64,000 nt of DNA from G963678095 sp963678095. GTDB lineage: Bacteria > Bacillota > Negativicutes > Selenomonadales > Selenomonadaceae. The position numbers were made by a program, and so were the translations under genes. The notes beneath the pieces were generated by a model, which searched no databases, had not been told where the DNA came from, and saw only the letters and a program-made list of their open reading frames with translations. Every line of letters begins with the position of its first letter. Within the stretch, counting starts at the first letter, position 1. Below are positions 17,291 to 25,797 of the stretch, piece after piece. The stretch covers positions 496,001 to 560,000 of the forward strand of contig OY782746.1 in assembly GCA_963678095.2 (NCBI GenBank), written 5' to 3'.

Positions 17291-18499
17291 ATGATGAAAA
17301 ATTATTTAAAAGATGCGGATCTTAGCATTCAAGATGGCTCCGATGTCAAAAACATCATGCGCGACATGATGTCTGTTCTTCTAGAAGGTGCTCTCGATGG
17401 TGAACTTGATGACTCCCTTGGCTATAATAAATATGACTATAAAAACAAAGATACTCGCAATAGTCGTAATGGGCATTCAAATAAAACAATGCATACGAGC
17501 TATGGCGATATGGAACTTGAAATACCTCGAGATCGCAAAGGTGAATATGAACCGCAGATTGTAAAAAAATATCAAAATACTCTCACGCAGGATATGGAAG
17601 AAAAAATTATTTCTATGTATGCAAAAGGAATGACCATGGGCGATATAGAAAGTCATATGCAAGATTTATATGGCATCGACATTTCCGACAGCACCATCAG
17701 CCGTATTACAGATAAAATTCTGCCCTTCGTTAAAGAGTGGCAGGAACGACCTCTGGCAGAAGTATATGCGGTTGTTTTCATGGATGCCATACATTATCAT
17801 GTCCGTTGTGAAGGACGTGTTGTAAAACGTGCAGTTTATATTGCTATTGGCATAAATATGGATGGGCACAAAGATGTTTTAGGTATGTATGTAGGCGAAA
17901 ATGAAAGTGCGAAATACTGGTTATCCATTATGAATGGCTTGAAAAACCGAGGTGTCGAGGATATTTTAATTGCTTGTGTTGATGGACTCAGCGGTTTTCC
18001 GCAGGCAATTGAAGCCGTATATCCGCAAACAGAAATTCAACAATGTAGTATCCATCAGATCCGTAACTCGACAAAATTCGTATCCTACAAAGATATAAAA
18101 GCATTAATGGCCGATTTAAAGCTGGTATATGCAGCACCAACAGAAGAAATAGCCTTGTCTGAGCTTGAGGAATTTAGAGAGGACTGGGATGGTAAATATC
18201 CTAAAATCTATAAATCCTGGCATGAAAAATGGGCTTTTTTAGCGACCTGTTTCAAATATCCATTATCTGTAAGGCGGCTTATTTATACAACAAATACGAT
18301 CGAGGGATTTAACCGCCAGCTGCGTAAAGTAACAAAATCGAAAACGATTTTCCCGTCAGATGACAGCCTTTTAAAAATGCTGTACTTAGCAATGATTGAT
18401 ATTACCAAAAAATGGACGGGACGCCGGCAAGACTGGAGCCAAATACGAGCTCAGCTAGAAATCTACTTTGAAGAACGTCTTTGTGACCGGAATATTTAA
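17291..18499 (+). CDS. IS256-family (mutator-type) transposase, outer element
   Basis: This is a 402-residue, apparently intact transposase. The catalytic DDE triad is visible as D165 (FMDAIHY), D231 (CVDGLSG) and E338 (TTNTIEGFNR). The HQIRNS segment with Cys/His and the closing basic region are typical of IS256. It encodes the recombinase that excises and inserts the outer element. It is about 51% identical by eye to the inner transposase in conserved blocks, so the two are different IS types rather than recent copies. Confidence 0.95.
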   Translation: MMKNYLKDADLSIQDGSDVKNIMRDMMSVLLEGALDGELDDSLGYNKYDYKNKDTRNSRNGHSNKTMHTSYGDMELEIPRDRKGEYEPQIVKKYQNTLTQDMEEKIISMYAKGMTMGDIESHMQDLYGIDISDSTISRITDKILPFVKEWQERPLAEVYAVVFMDAIHYHVRCEGRVVKRAVYIAIGINMDGHKDVLGMYVGENESAKYWLSIMNGLKNRGVEDILIACVDGLSGFPQAIEAVYPQTEIQQCSIHQIRNSTKFVSYKDIKALMADLKLVYAAPTEEIALSELEEFREDWDGKYPKIYKSWHEKWAFLATCFKYPLSVRRLIYTTNTIEGFNRQLRKVTKSKTIFPSDDSLLKMLYLAMIDITKKWTGRRQDWSQIRAQLEIYFEERLCDRNI

Positions 18500-18514
18500 A
18501 AAGGCACATCTTAA

Positions 18515-18522
18515 GAATTTTT
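18515..18522. repeat. Target-site duplication, left (GAATTTTT)
   Basis: The 8-bp direct repeat is identical to 20011-20018, exactly flanking the inner IS. Confidence 0.8.
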
Positions 18523-20010
18523 GGGTGTGTGAAAAAATCTCTGTATCTTGGATCTTCTATGATAATTTATGAGATTTTAGAATACTTCTAGACTTTCCGG
18601 GAAATCATGTAGCTTTAGCTGCAATATAAAATATATTTTTCTGCATGTCAAGAAAGGCCGCCGATAAAGCGGCTTTTTTTCAATAAGGGGTGTCTATTCT
18701 AACCGACCTTCGTACATGATCGACAGTTCTCCATAAACCTTGCCCCAGTTTCGGATTGGCATGCTCCATTTTTTCGTCGCTTCGAAGGTTGCTAGGTATA
18801 ACGCCTTTAAAAGAGCCGTATCACTCGGAAATACACTGCGTTGGCGATTCAGCTTTCGATAGGTTGCGTTCAGGCTCTCAATAGCATTTGTCGTGTAAAT
18901 AACGGTCCGGACCTCCGCTGAAAACTTGAAGATTGGGCTAATGACATCCCAGTTGGCATGCCAGCTTTTCATAGCATTTGGATATTTTTCCTGCCACTTT
19001 TCTGTAGTTCGGTTCAACTGCTCTTGGGCTTTTGCCTCATTTGCTGCTCCGTAAATCGTCTTTAAATCAGCAGCTAGAGCCTTTTTATCCTTGTCCGATA
19101 CATATTTCATGGTGTTTCGTACTTGATGCACAATGCAGCGTTGGTATTCCGTTTTAGGAAAGGCAGCACCAATGGCCTCTTTAATTCCCGTCAGGCCATC
19201 TGCACAAACAATCAGGATATCTTTTACTCCGCGATTTTTCAGGCTGTTGAGGATATTAAGCCAGTATTTGGCGCTCTCGTTTTCACCGATCTCAATGCTC
19301 AATACTTCTTTGTGTCCTTGTTCATTGATGCCTAAAATAACATAGGCTGCGAGCTTACGAATTATCCCATTATCCCGAACAGAATAGTGAATAGCATCAA
19401 TAAAAAGCACTGGATAAACATTGTCCAAGGGCCGATTTTGCCAATCCTCAATCTCAGGAAGAATTTTATCTGTTACGTCGGAAACAAAACCTTCTGAAAC
19501 ATCAAAACCATATATATCCATCAAGGTGTCTGAGATTTGCCGCGTAGTCATGCCCTTGGCATACATAGAGATGATTTTATCATCAATCCCTACGATATCT
19601 TTTTTACGCTTAGGGACAACTTTGGGCTGAAAAGAAGACTCTCTATCTTGAGGGATCGGTATTTCCATATCGCCATACCTGCTGTGAACGAGTTTTTCTT
19701 TGTATCCGTTACGACTATTGGGGTTTTCAGAATGACTATTTTTTTGATAGCCCAAATGGTCATCCATTTCAACTTCCATCATTTCCTTGATCGTGCCACC
19801 TAAAAGATCTTTTAATGCATCCTGAATATCTTCAGCAGTCTCAATTCGATATTCTTGAAGAAGCTGTTGAATAATATTTCTTTTTCCTTCAGTGAGTTCA
19901 ATACGATGAGTTTTTTTCTCTCTAGCCATAATAAATTAGGCCTCCTATGATTTTTATTTTATCATAGAAGACCCTTTTAGTATTACTTACAGACTTTTTT
20001 TCACAGGCTC
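18523..20010 (-). mobile_element. Inner IS256-family element (1488 bp)
   Basis: The ends GGGTGTGTGAAAAAAT (left) and GAGCCTGTGAAAAAAAG (right, reversed) form imperfect terminal inverted repeats that continue into CTGTA and TCTTCTATGATAA. An 8-bp direct repeat GAATTTTT flanks it. It inserted into the loop of a hairpin (AAGGCACATCTTAA / AAGCTGTGCCT) downstream of the outer transposase. Confidence 0.85.
18694..19929 (-). CDS. IS256-family transposase, inner element
   Basis: This is a 411-residue, intact transposase. The DDE residues are D178 (LFIDAIHYSVR), D244 (CADGLTG) and E351 (TTNAIESLN). The N-terminus has the DDHLGY and YGDMEIPIPQDR blocks usual in the family. It starts 81 nt inside the right end of its element and is read toward the left end. 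The complete gene and the clear target duplication suggest a recent, possibly still mobile insertion. Confidence 0.95.
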   Translation of the reverse strand: MAREKKTHRIELTEGKRNIIQQLLQEYRIETAEDIQDALKDLLGGTIKEMMEVEMDDHLGYQKNSHSENPNSRNGYKEKLVHSRYGDMEIPIPQDRESSFQPKVVPKRKKDIVGIDDKIISMYAKGMTTRQISDTLMDIYGFDVSEGFVSDVTDKILPEIEDWQNRPLDNVYPVLFIDAIHYSVRDNGIIRKLAAYVILGINEQGHKEVLSIEIGENESAKYWLNILNSLKNRGVKDILIVCADGLTGIKEAIGAAFPKTEYQRCIVHQVRNTMKYVSDKDKKALAADLKTIYGAANEAKAQEQLNRTTEKWQEKYPNAMKSWHANWDVISPIFKFSAEVRTVIYTTNAIESLNATYRKLNRQRSVFPSDTALLKALYLATFEATKKWSMPIRNWGKVYGELSIMYEGRLE

Positions 20011-20018
20011 GAATTTTT
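20011..20018. repeat. Target-site duplication, right (GAATTTTT)
   Basis: It is identical to 18515-18522. Confidence 0.8.
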
Positions 20019-20188
20019 AAGCTGTGCCTCTAGATATTATATTAAACTGTTACATTAGACTTTGACGATTTACACAAAACTTGAAAGTCTCCCAGGCAGG
20101 CACTCCTCTGAAAAATCGTCCAAAAAAGTGTTGCCAATCCAATATTGGTCTTTAAACTCTTTCCAGAGTTATTATGCTCTTGACCTGA

Positions 20189-20785
20189 TTAAAAATCGAC
20201 GCGCACCCACGCAAATATGATAAGGCCAACAATGCCAATAGATATAACAATTAATTGCCAAACAATATAACGATGTCTACTCATTTTCTCTCTTTTATTT
20301 TCCTCAATAAACACATCTAACTTATTAATTAACATCTCAACACTCTGTTTTGTTGAAGCATTTTGTTGTTCCATTCTTACTATCTGCTCGGCAATTATTT
20401 CTACTTTATCTTTTGTAAAGTTATGATACTCCGTTAATATCTGTTGTAACAAATCTCGTTGCTGAACATCTTGTTCACTTAATTGATCAAAGTATTCATT
20501 ATTCATTTTCGAATTAAACTCGTCGATTACTTCTTGAAATGCTACCTTTACAGCACTCAACTCTTCTTGCATTTTATCTTCAATCACACCTGGTAGTCTA
20601 TTAATGCTTTTGGTCATATCATCTAAATTATTAATTGATGAATAATATTTTTCTTCGATTTTTTCAACATGTTGTTTCATCGTAATTTTTAGTTCATCAT
20701 AAAACAGCTCACCATTTAGCAATTTAAGATCTTCAACTGCTCGCAAATAGTCAGCATCTTCATAATCCTTATTGCTTCTTATCAT
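20189..20785 (-). CDS. Coiled-coil protein with C-terminal membrane anchor (GTPase operon gene 3)
   Basis: This 198-residue protein starts at ATG 20785, behind AAAGGG; the longer frame to 20854 runs back into the previous gene and is less likely. Residues about 15-165 are Glu/Lys/Gln-rich and look like a long coiled coil. A single hydrophobic helix near the end (YIVWQLIVISIGIVGLIIFA) would anchor it in the membrane with the bulk in the cytoplasm. It overlaps the preceding GTPase gene by 17 nt. It is a likely scaffold or adaptor for the two GTPases; no known family is recognised. Confidence 0.6.
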   Translation of the reverse strand: MIRSNKDYEDADYLRAVEDLKLLNGELFYDELKITMKQHVEKIEEKYYSSINNLDDMTKSINRLPGVIEDKMQEELSAVKVAFQEVIDEFNSKMNNEYFDQLSEQDVQQRDLLQQILTEYHNFTKDKVEIIAEQIVRMEQQNASTKQSVEMLINKLDVFIEENKREKMSRHRYIVWQLIVISIGIVGLIIFAWVRVDF

Positions 20786-22652
20786 TATTAAATACCCTTT
20801 CTGCATCCTGCAATAATAAATTACAATACTGATGATATACCCATTTTTGTACACCCGAGGTATGAGGAGAATTTAGATTTCTTTTCACCAACCGCAATTC
20901 TTCACTAAGCGCCCGCTTTAAGTATTTATCCAATTCTAATACCCTGGCACTATCTGCTTTCCATTCCTTTTTCACTTTAGCTTTCTCTTGTTCCAATTCG
21001 ACTTGTTTTTCAAACAATACAAGTGTTTCATCAACAAGAACATGTTGCTTTTTTTTTGACCGTTTAATAATACAGTTGTTATTTTTTTTATATAACTCAA
21101 TGTACATAACAACTTCTTTTATCACCTTATCACAGGCTTTGTTAATACTGTCCAATGTTTTTTTATTTGCATCACTTAATTGTTTGATACAACGGTTGCA
21201 ATCACGATTAAAGTTATCTTTTATCAAAAATAAATCCCATGTATAATTAACATCAATAAACTCCGCTTCGCAAATCTGATATTCCATCTCAGGAATATCA
21301 ATTGAATATATGTCAGTATATCTTTTAATTTTTTCTTTCCACGCGCTAATATTCTTTTGATAAATTTTTAACAAATTGTCATTTGCAAGATAAAATTGAC
21401 TTCTTATCCATGATACGCTGTGTTTGTTGGCGTTCTCCCAACACCAGTGGCTTGTCATACAAGAGAATTCCTCATTATTCGGCTCTATACAATGATAATA
21501 ATTAACATTTTTTATATCTTCATCCATTCTTTCATTTTCTTCTGCCATGCTTACTTGTCTCTTATTTTCATCTTCAACTTCCCTGTTTTTACACTTTATT
21601 TCATCTCTTAACGCTTTATTTTTCTGAACAAATCCCTTCAATTCCGCCTCTTCTTTATTGCTAATATAATTAATCATCCCTCGCAATTGCTGAACAATAT
21701 TTTCTAATGACTGAACAGTACATAAGTCATCAATCAAAGCATCATACAATTCCTCTATCCACAGTTCTGCTTTTTTAAAAACTTCTGGATTTGTTTTTTT
21801 TACGCTACTCCATGAATCCCCAAACTCCAAAGGATAAATAGAAATCGCGGGGTTAATACCATCACAACAACGATTAAATTCATTCTGAAAAAACTCACAG
21901 AAACTTTTAGTTGAATATATATTCCCCTTGATAACATTTCCTTGAACCGATAAGCTTGTAACTGAATATGTAAAGACAATTCTAAAAAAGTCTGGAAATA
22001 GCCTCCAATCAGAAACATGACTACGGCAAATTTGAGTTAATGCTTGCATATTATCGGCAATTTCTAAAAGAATACATATGTGACATTGTGGCAAAAAGGT
22101 TTTTAAACAATTATCAACATGCGTTTTTTCGGCCTGATCACGGCTATCATCTCCAGGTAAATCTAAAATTTTAATATCGTGTGACCTTTTTTTCAGTTTA
22201 TCTTGATCAAAAAATGGTTTGGGTATCTGTATAACTACTGGTTTTGATGCATCAACTGAACCCGTTTCAGCCTTGCATCGAAGTTCTTTTATCCCATTTC
22301 GTAATTCATCTAAGTTTTTAAAGTATTGTGGGCCTATACCTGGTAAAACAATAACAAACCGATCATCCAACGATTGCTGATACACAATAGCTGTAACAGT
22401 AGATGACTTCCCTAATTGTCGTCCCCCCCGCAAAGTCTCAGACAAACTTGCTAACTTTTCCGCATAAATACCAAGTAAATTTAATATCAATGTAGTTTTC
22501 CCAACTTGAGTGGGACCATAGACGCCAATCATAACTTCCGGCTTAATGTGGTTAGTAATATCCAGTCTTAAAAGACCTTGGCGAAAATTATCAATCCCTA
22601 TCTCAACCCAACGCCATCGCGACATAAATATGTTAGATAAAAATTGTCTCAT
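20769..22652 (-). CDS. Dynamin-like P-loop GTPase B (GTPase operon gene 2)
   Basis: This protein has about 627 residues from ATG 22652 (frame open to 22658). G1 is GPTQVGKT near residues 46-53, a switch-I-like GKSSTVTA follows near 82-88, and G3 is DLPGDDS near 164-170. The remaining 400 residues are helical and charged with coiled-coil stretches (KNREVEDENKRQVSMAEENE), as in bacterial dynamin stalks. No clear membrane helix is visible. It overlaps the end of GTPase A by about 20 nt, so expression is coupled. Paired dynamin-like proteins often form hetero-oligomers that tether or reshape membranes; a defence role is known for some. Its exact role is unknown. Confidence 0.7.
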   Translation of the reverse strand: MRQFLSNIFMSRWRWVEIGIDNFRQGLLRLDITNHIKPEVMIGVYGPTQVGKTTLILNLLGIYAEKLASLSETLRGGRQLGKSSTVTAIVYQQSLDDRFVIVLPGIGPQYFKNLDELRNGIKELRCKAETGSVDASKPVVIQIPKPFFDQDKLKKRSHDIKILDLPGDDSRDQAEKTHVDNCLKTFLPQCHICILLEIADNMQALTQICRSHVSDWRLFPDFFRIVFTYSVTSLSVQGNVIKGNIYSTKSFCEFFQNEFNRCCDGINPAISIYPLEFGDSWSSVKKTNPEVFKKAELWIEELYDALIDDLCTVQSLENIVQQLRGMINYISNKEEAELKGFVQKNKALRDEIKCKNREVEDENKRQVSMAEENERMDEDIKNVNYYHCIEPNNEEFSCMTSHWCWENANKHSVSWIRSQFYLANDNLLKIYQKNISAWKEKIKRYTDIYSIDIPEMEYQICEAEFIDVNYTWDLFLIKDNFNRDCNRCIKQLSDANKKTLDSINKACDKVIKEVVMYIELYKKNNNCIIKRSKKKQHVLVDETLVLFEKQVELEQEKAKVKKEWKADSARVLELDKYLKRALSEELRLVKRNLNSPHTSGVQKWVYHQYCNLLLQDAERVFNNDKKQ

Positions 22653-24759
22653 AATCAATCACCGCTTTACGGAGTTCTGCGTTTAATTTGCGGATAGACC
22701 TCAGATGATACTGTACTTTTTCAATACTATCACACTGTTCAAATTTGCCAATTTTTCGATAATGAGTTTCAATTAATTGTTCTGACATTTTTCCGAAGAT
22801 ACGCCGCAACGATTCAACAAATGCCCTAGCCTGCATTTCTGGCAGCCCATCAATAGCACATTCACCAGCATACGAAATTTTCAACTGCCTTTTATTTGTC
22901 TCATTTACAGCTTGTTGCACAGCATTTATCCCATATGTAAACAGGAATGCAGCACCTAAAATGCTCATCAAATGAACTGGCAAAATAGTTACACCAAGGC
23001 CACTAAGTGCCTTACTAGCATTATTTAACACATCATTTTCGCCATCAATAATAGCGTCTACACCTAAAATGATAGGTATGCTTTTCAAAACAGATAGCGT
23101 TACACTCTCCATTTTTTTTAGGTTTTCTGCTAAACCTTGCATCTTTTTTATTGTTTTGTCCATAGTTGATTTATCAACCGATTGTGAATTGAAATTACCA
23201 TTTACATCTAGTTCTTTTAATTCATCCAGCAGAGGTTGTGCTATCATAGCTTGTCTACAAAGCAGTATTCCTATTAATGTCATAGTCCTAAGTTCGTCAC
23301 GCCCAAGAGTAATGATTTTGCTATCGTCAGAGGTTTGCTCAAAATATGAGTTAATACGCTGAATTGAAGTGACGCTTGTTGACTTAACTACAACGTTTTC
23401 ATTCGACTGTTCCTGTAATTTTGACATTATACTATCTTGAATTAATAATGGGTTTCCTAATGTTTTAGATTTCTGATCAATGTATCCAGCTACCGTATCA
23501 ATAATTACTTGTTCTGGTGCAATATTTTGTGCATTATTCCAAGCATCTTCAATCGCATCTAATAATTTCTGTCGCTCACGCAAATCATTAGCAGAAAATA
23601 CAGATGTAACTGTATCTATCAAACCTTTATTTTTATATATATAATCATTGAAATGTTTTTTTGCAAGCTTAGTTCTCGCCTGTAATGCCATTTTTATTTC
23701 ATCTTCTAAATATTTTAGATCATTCTCACAAAGCTCACTAAACTGGAGAAGAAGTCTTGATTGACTTGTTTTAAGCTGTCCCTCGCCATATTTGTTTTTA
23801 TAAATTTCTTCTTCATCTTTCAATAACTCTTGAAGTGTAAGAATCTGAGTGCAAACTTCATTAAAAAGTACTTCAAGCATTTCACGTTTTTTCCTCTCAC
23901 TTATCGCAGAGGAAATTCCATACTTAACCATTACAGCCTGAACCGATTCATTCCAATTTTCTTTAAAGCCAGCTCCACCACTAAATATAATTCGGTCCTC
24001 TTCTGCAAGCTCAATTCCAAAGTCATTAATTAATTGTTGCTTGATTACCTCATTTTGTTCAGGAACAACATCTCCATGTGATAGTAAAAATATAGGCTTT
24101 GTTTCTTTAAATATGTTTTTAATTTCATTAAATACTCTATCATTGCTTTCACGCGCATATACTTCTTTGTTAAATACAATAATACTGCTTATAGATAACC
24201 GCAGCATATGCAAAAGTAATTCTTGTGATCGCTGGTGACGGTCGTTCTCGAAGCCAGGCAATAGAACCAATGATATTTTATCATCAAAAAAATATTTGTT
24301 AGGCACTAGCAATTCTAACCAAACGTCTTGTTCACTAGGATTCATAGCAATTTCTTTAAATTCACTATTGGACAACTTACAACATTTAATACTAATGCCT
24401 ACCCCATCTTCATTGCTAGCACGCCAAACTCTACCAATAGGAGCCGAAATATTACTTTCCGTTATTAATACGGGGAGTTGTTCTCCTCTACTCAGATTTT
24501 CTGGTAAATATGTATTATCTAGATTGTATAAGGTCTTAATAAAAGTGGTTTTTCCCGCTCCTTGTCTGCCAGTAACTGCCAACATATGTTTATCCATAGA
24601 TAATGTTGCTAAGGCTATCTTATTATGAATATTACGCATATCTGACAACAATTTTTTTCCTTTTTCCATTTGCAAAACTGAAAAGTCAGCAACTTCTATT
24701 TCGGCTATTAAATTACGCCACTTTTGCAACAGCTCACGCGTTAACATTGACATTTTCAT
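22633..24759 (-). CDS. Dynamin-like P-loop GTPase A (GTPase operon gene 1)
   Basis: This protein has about 708 residues. ATG 24759 is chosen because GGAGGG lies 7 nt upstream; the frame continues to 24789. G1 is GRQGAGKT near residues 64-71, a G3-like LLPGF lies near 166-170 (the usual Asp is replaced by Leu) and FLLSHGD near 225-230 may stand for G4. A long helical region follows. A hydrophobic patch near residues 587-613 (LPVHLMSILGAAFLFTYG) could insert into membrane like a dynamin paddle. The non-canonical G3 may mean slow hydrolysis or a nucleotide switch for its partner. Confidence 0.7.
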   Translation of the reverse strand: MKMSMLTRELLQKWRNLIAEIEVADFSVLQMEKGKKLLSDMRNIHNKIALATLSMDKHMLAVTGRQGAGKTTFIKTLYNLDNTYLPENLSRGEQLPVLITESNISAPIGRVWRASNEDGVGISIKCCKLSNSEFKEIAMNPSEQDVWLELLVPNKYFFDDKISLVLLPGFENDRHQRSQELLLHMLRLSISSIIVFNKEVYARESNDRVFNEIKNIFKETKPIFLLSHGDVVPEQNEVIKQQLINDFGIELAEEDRIIFSGGAGFKENWNESVQAVMVKYGISSAISERKKREMLEVLFNEVCTQILTLQELLKDEEEIYKNKYGEGQLKTSQSRLLLQFSELCENDLKYLEDEIKMALQARTKLAKKHFNDYIYKNKGLIDTVTSVFSANDLRERQKLLDAIEDAWNNAQNIAPEQVIIDTVAGYIDQKSKTLGNPLLIQDSIMSKLQEQSNENVVVKSTSVTSIQRINSYFEQTSDDSKIITLGRDELRTMTLIGILLCRQAMIAQPLLDELKELDVNGNFNSQSVDKSTMDKTIKKMQGLAENLKKMESVTLSVLKSIPIILGVDAIIDGENDVLNNASKALSGLGVTILPVHLMSILGAAFLFTYGINAVQQAVNETNKRQLKISYAGECAIDGLPEMQARAFVESLRRIFGKMSEQLIETHYRKIGKFEQCDSIEKVQYHLRSIRKLNAELRKAVIDYETIFI

Positions 24760-25299
24760 AAATATACCCTCCATTTCAAGATGTATCAACTATTTTAACT
24801 ACATCAATTCAGTTTTATTTTATCCTTAATTAGGACATTGTATTAGGCCATTCCCACTCATTCTAGCACATCAACTTAGTCTGTTCCAGAACAATCTCCA
24901 CGATCATCAGCATTAATCTGACAATAACCTACTGTCTCAAGAGTTTTTTAACAATCATCTTTTACAGCTTCATCCAACAAAAAGCACTTATAACTAACAT
25001 AATTATTGCTATTCGTGCTAATTACTCAAATTTCCTGGATAATTTTGTTTTTTTCCTATATAGACAAATTCCCCTTTAAGTTTTTACTTTTAAGGACCTC
25101 TGTACTCACCAATTTATTGTTCCGCTCGCTCTCTTCTTTCGAATCTTTATCCATGTTACACCAGCACTTCTTTCCCCTCACTCCCTGTCTTGAAAACAAA
25201 CACAGCCTCCACCAGCGACTTCACACTAAAATCAAACACTTCTAATAATAGCGATAGTGTCAAGCAATGTTCGCCAAAGCCATCAATCTCCGAATCAGA
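24760..25299. other. Upstream region of the GTPase operon plus unassigned AT-rich DNA
   Basis: The first 60 bp must hold the operon promoter; GATGTA and TACATC arms near 24780-24805 form a weak inverted repeat. The rest shows no gene on either strand. Confidence 0.4.
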
Positions 25300-25685
25300 T
25301 TAAGCGGTCTTTGCTAAGATAAGATCTGTAATAACTTTGGGATTTATATAAGAACGTCCGCTTGACTAATCTTCGCTGTACTCAATCAGATAGCTGGTTA
25401 CAAGCCGGACGTACGAATCCATGCTAGGGAAAATTCCAACCACCTTTGTTCGGCGACGAATTTCTTTGTTTAATCGTTTCAGCAGATTCGTAGACGATAT
25501 TTTCCGGGCATCGATTTCTGAAAAGCTGAAAAACTACAACGATTCTTCAAGCCATCTTCTATTCTGTAAAGGGCATTTTTCTTTATTCTCTCTGGCTTTG
25601 CCAGTTATGCCCGCCACTCCATGGTGAACGCTCTTTTTCAGCAAGCAGAAATTCCTTTATTTACGCGGGTTGAGGATAAAAAAGA
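25300..25685 (-). pseudogene. IS256-family transposase C-terminal relic, copy 2
   Basis: Reading the minus strand gives SFSEIDARKISSTNLLKRLN, then a NKEIRRRTKVVGIFP block, then a YVRLVTSYLIEYSED tail. These match the C-terminal third of IS256-type transposases. Two in-frame TAG codons replace a Gln (before FFSFSE) and a Trp (after EYSED). Frame shifts occur further upstream. The last codons (YINPKVITDLILAKTA) run to TAA at 25302-25300. It is thus a dead element. Its left portion shares the repeat with 12788-12910. Confidence 0.7.
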
Positions 25686-25728
25686 CCCTGCATGAGCTTC
25701 GCTAAAAGCTTCAATGCAAGGTCTTTTT
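25678..25728 (-). terminator. Bidirectional-looking terminator downstream of guaA
   Basis: AAAAAGACC-CT-GCAT pairs with ATGC-AA-GGTCTTTTT, with an inner AGCTT/AAGCT hairpin and T runs on both strands. It lies about 70 nt after the guaA stop. Confidence 0.75.
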
Positions 25729-25797
25729 GTCTATGTCGGCGGGTTAGCCATTTTTGCCCTTATTCAGAATAAATGGCAGTGCCCCGAGACAAGTTTC

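Larger units (their letters stand above)
17179..20091 (+). mobile_element. Outer IS256-family element, interrupted by a second IS
   Basis: The terminal inverted repeats are GAGACCTTCATAGTTTGTGT at 17179 and its imperfect reverse complement ending at 20091 (TTTACACAAAACTTGAAAGT then CTC). Without the inner IS the element is about 1.42 kb, which is normal for the family. The inner element lies in the hairpin after the transposase gene. The outer flanks show no matching target duplication, consistent with rearrangement on the left. Confidence 0.75.

Noticed and set aside
24780..24805. Operator for the GTPase operon
   Set aside because: The GATGTA/TACATC arms are only 6 bp and no second copy was found, so it is mentioned only as a weak inverted repeat.
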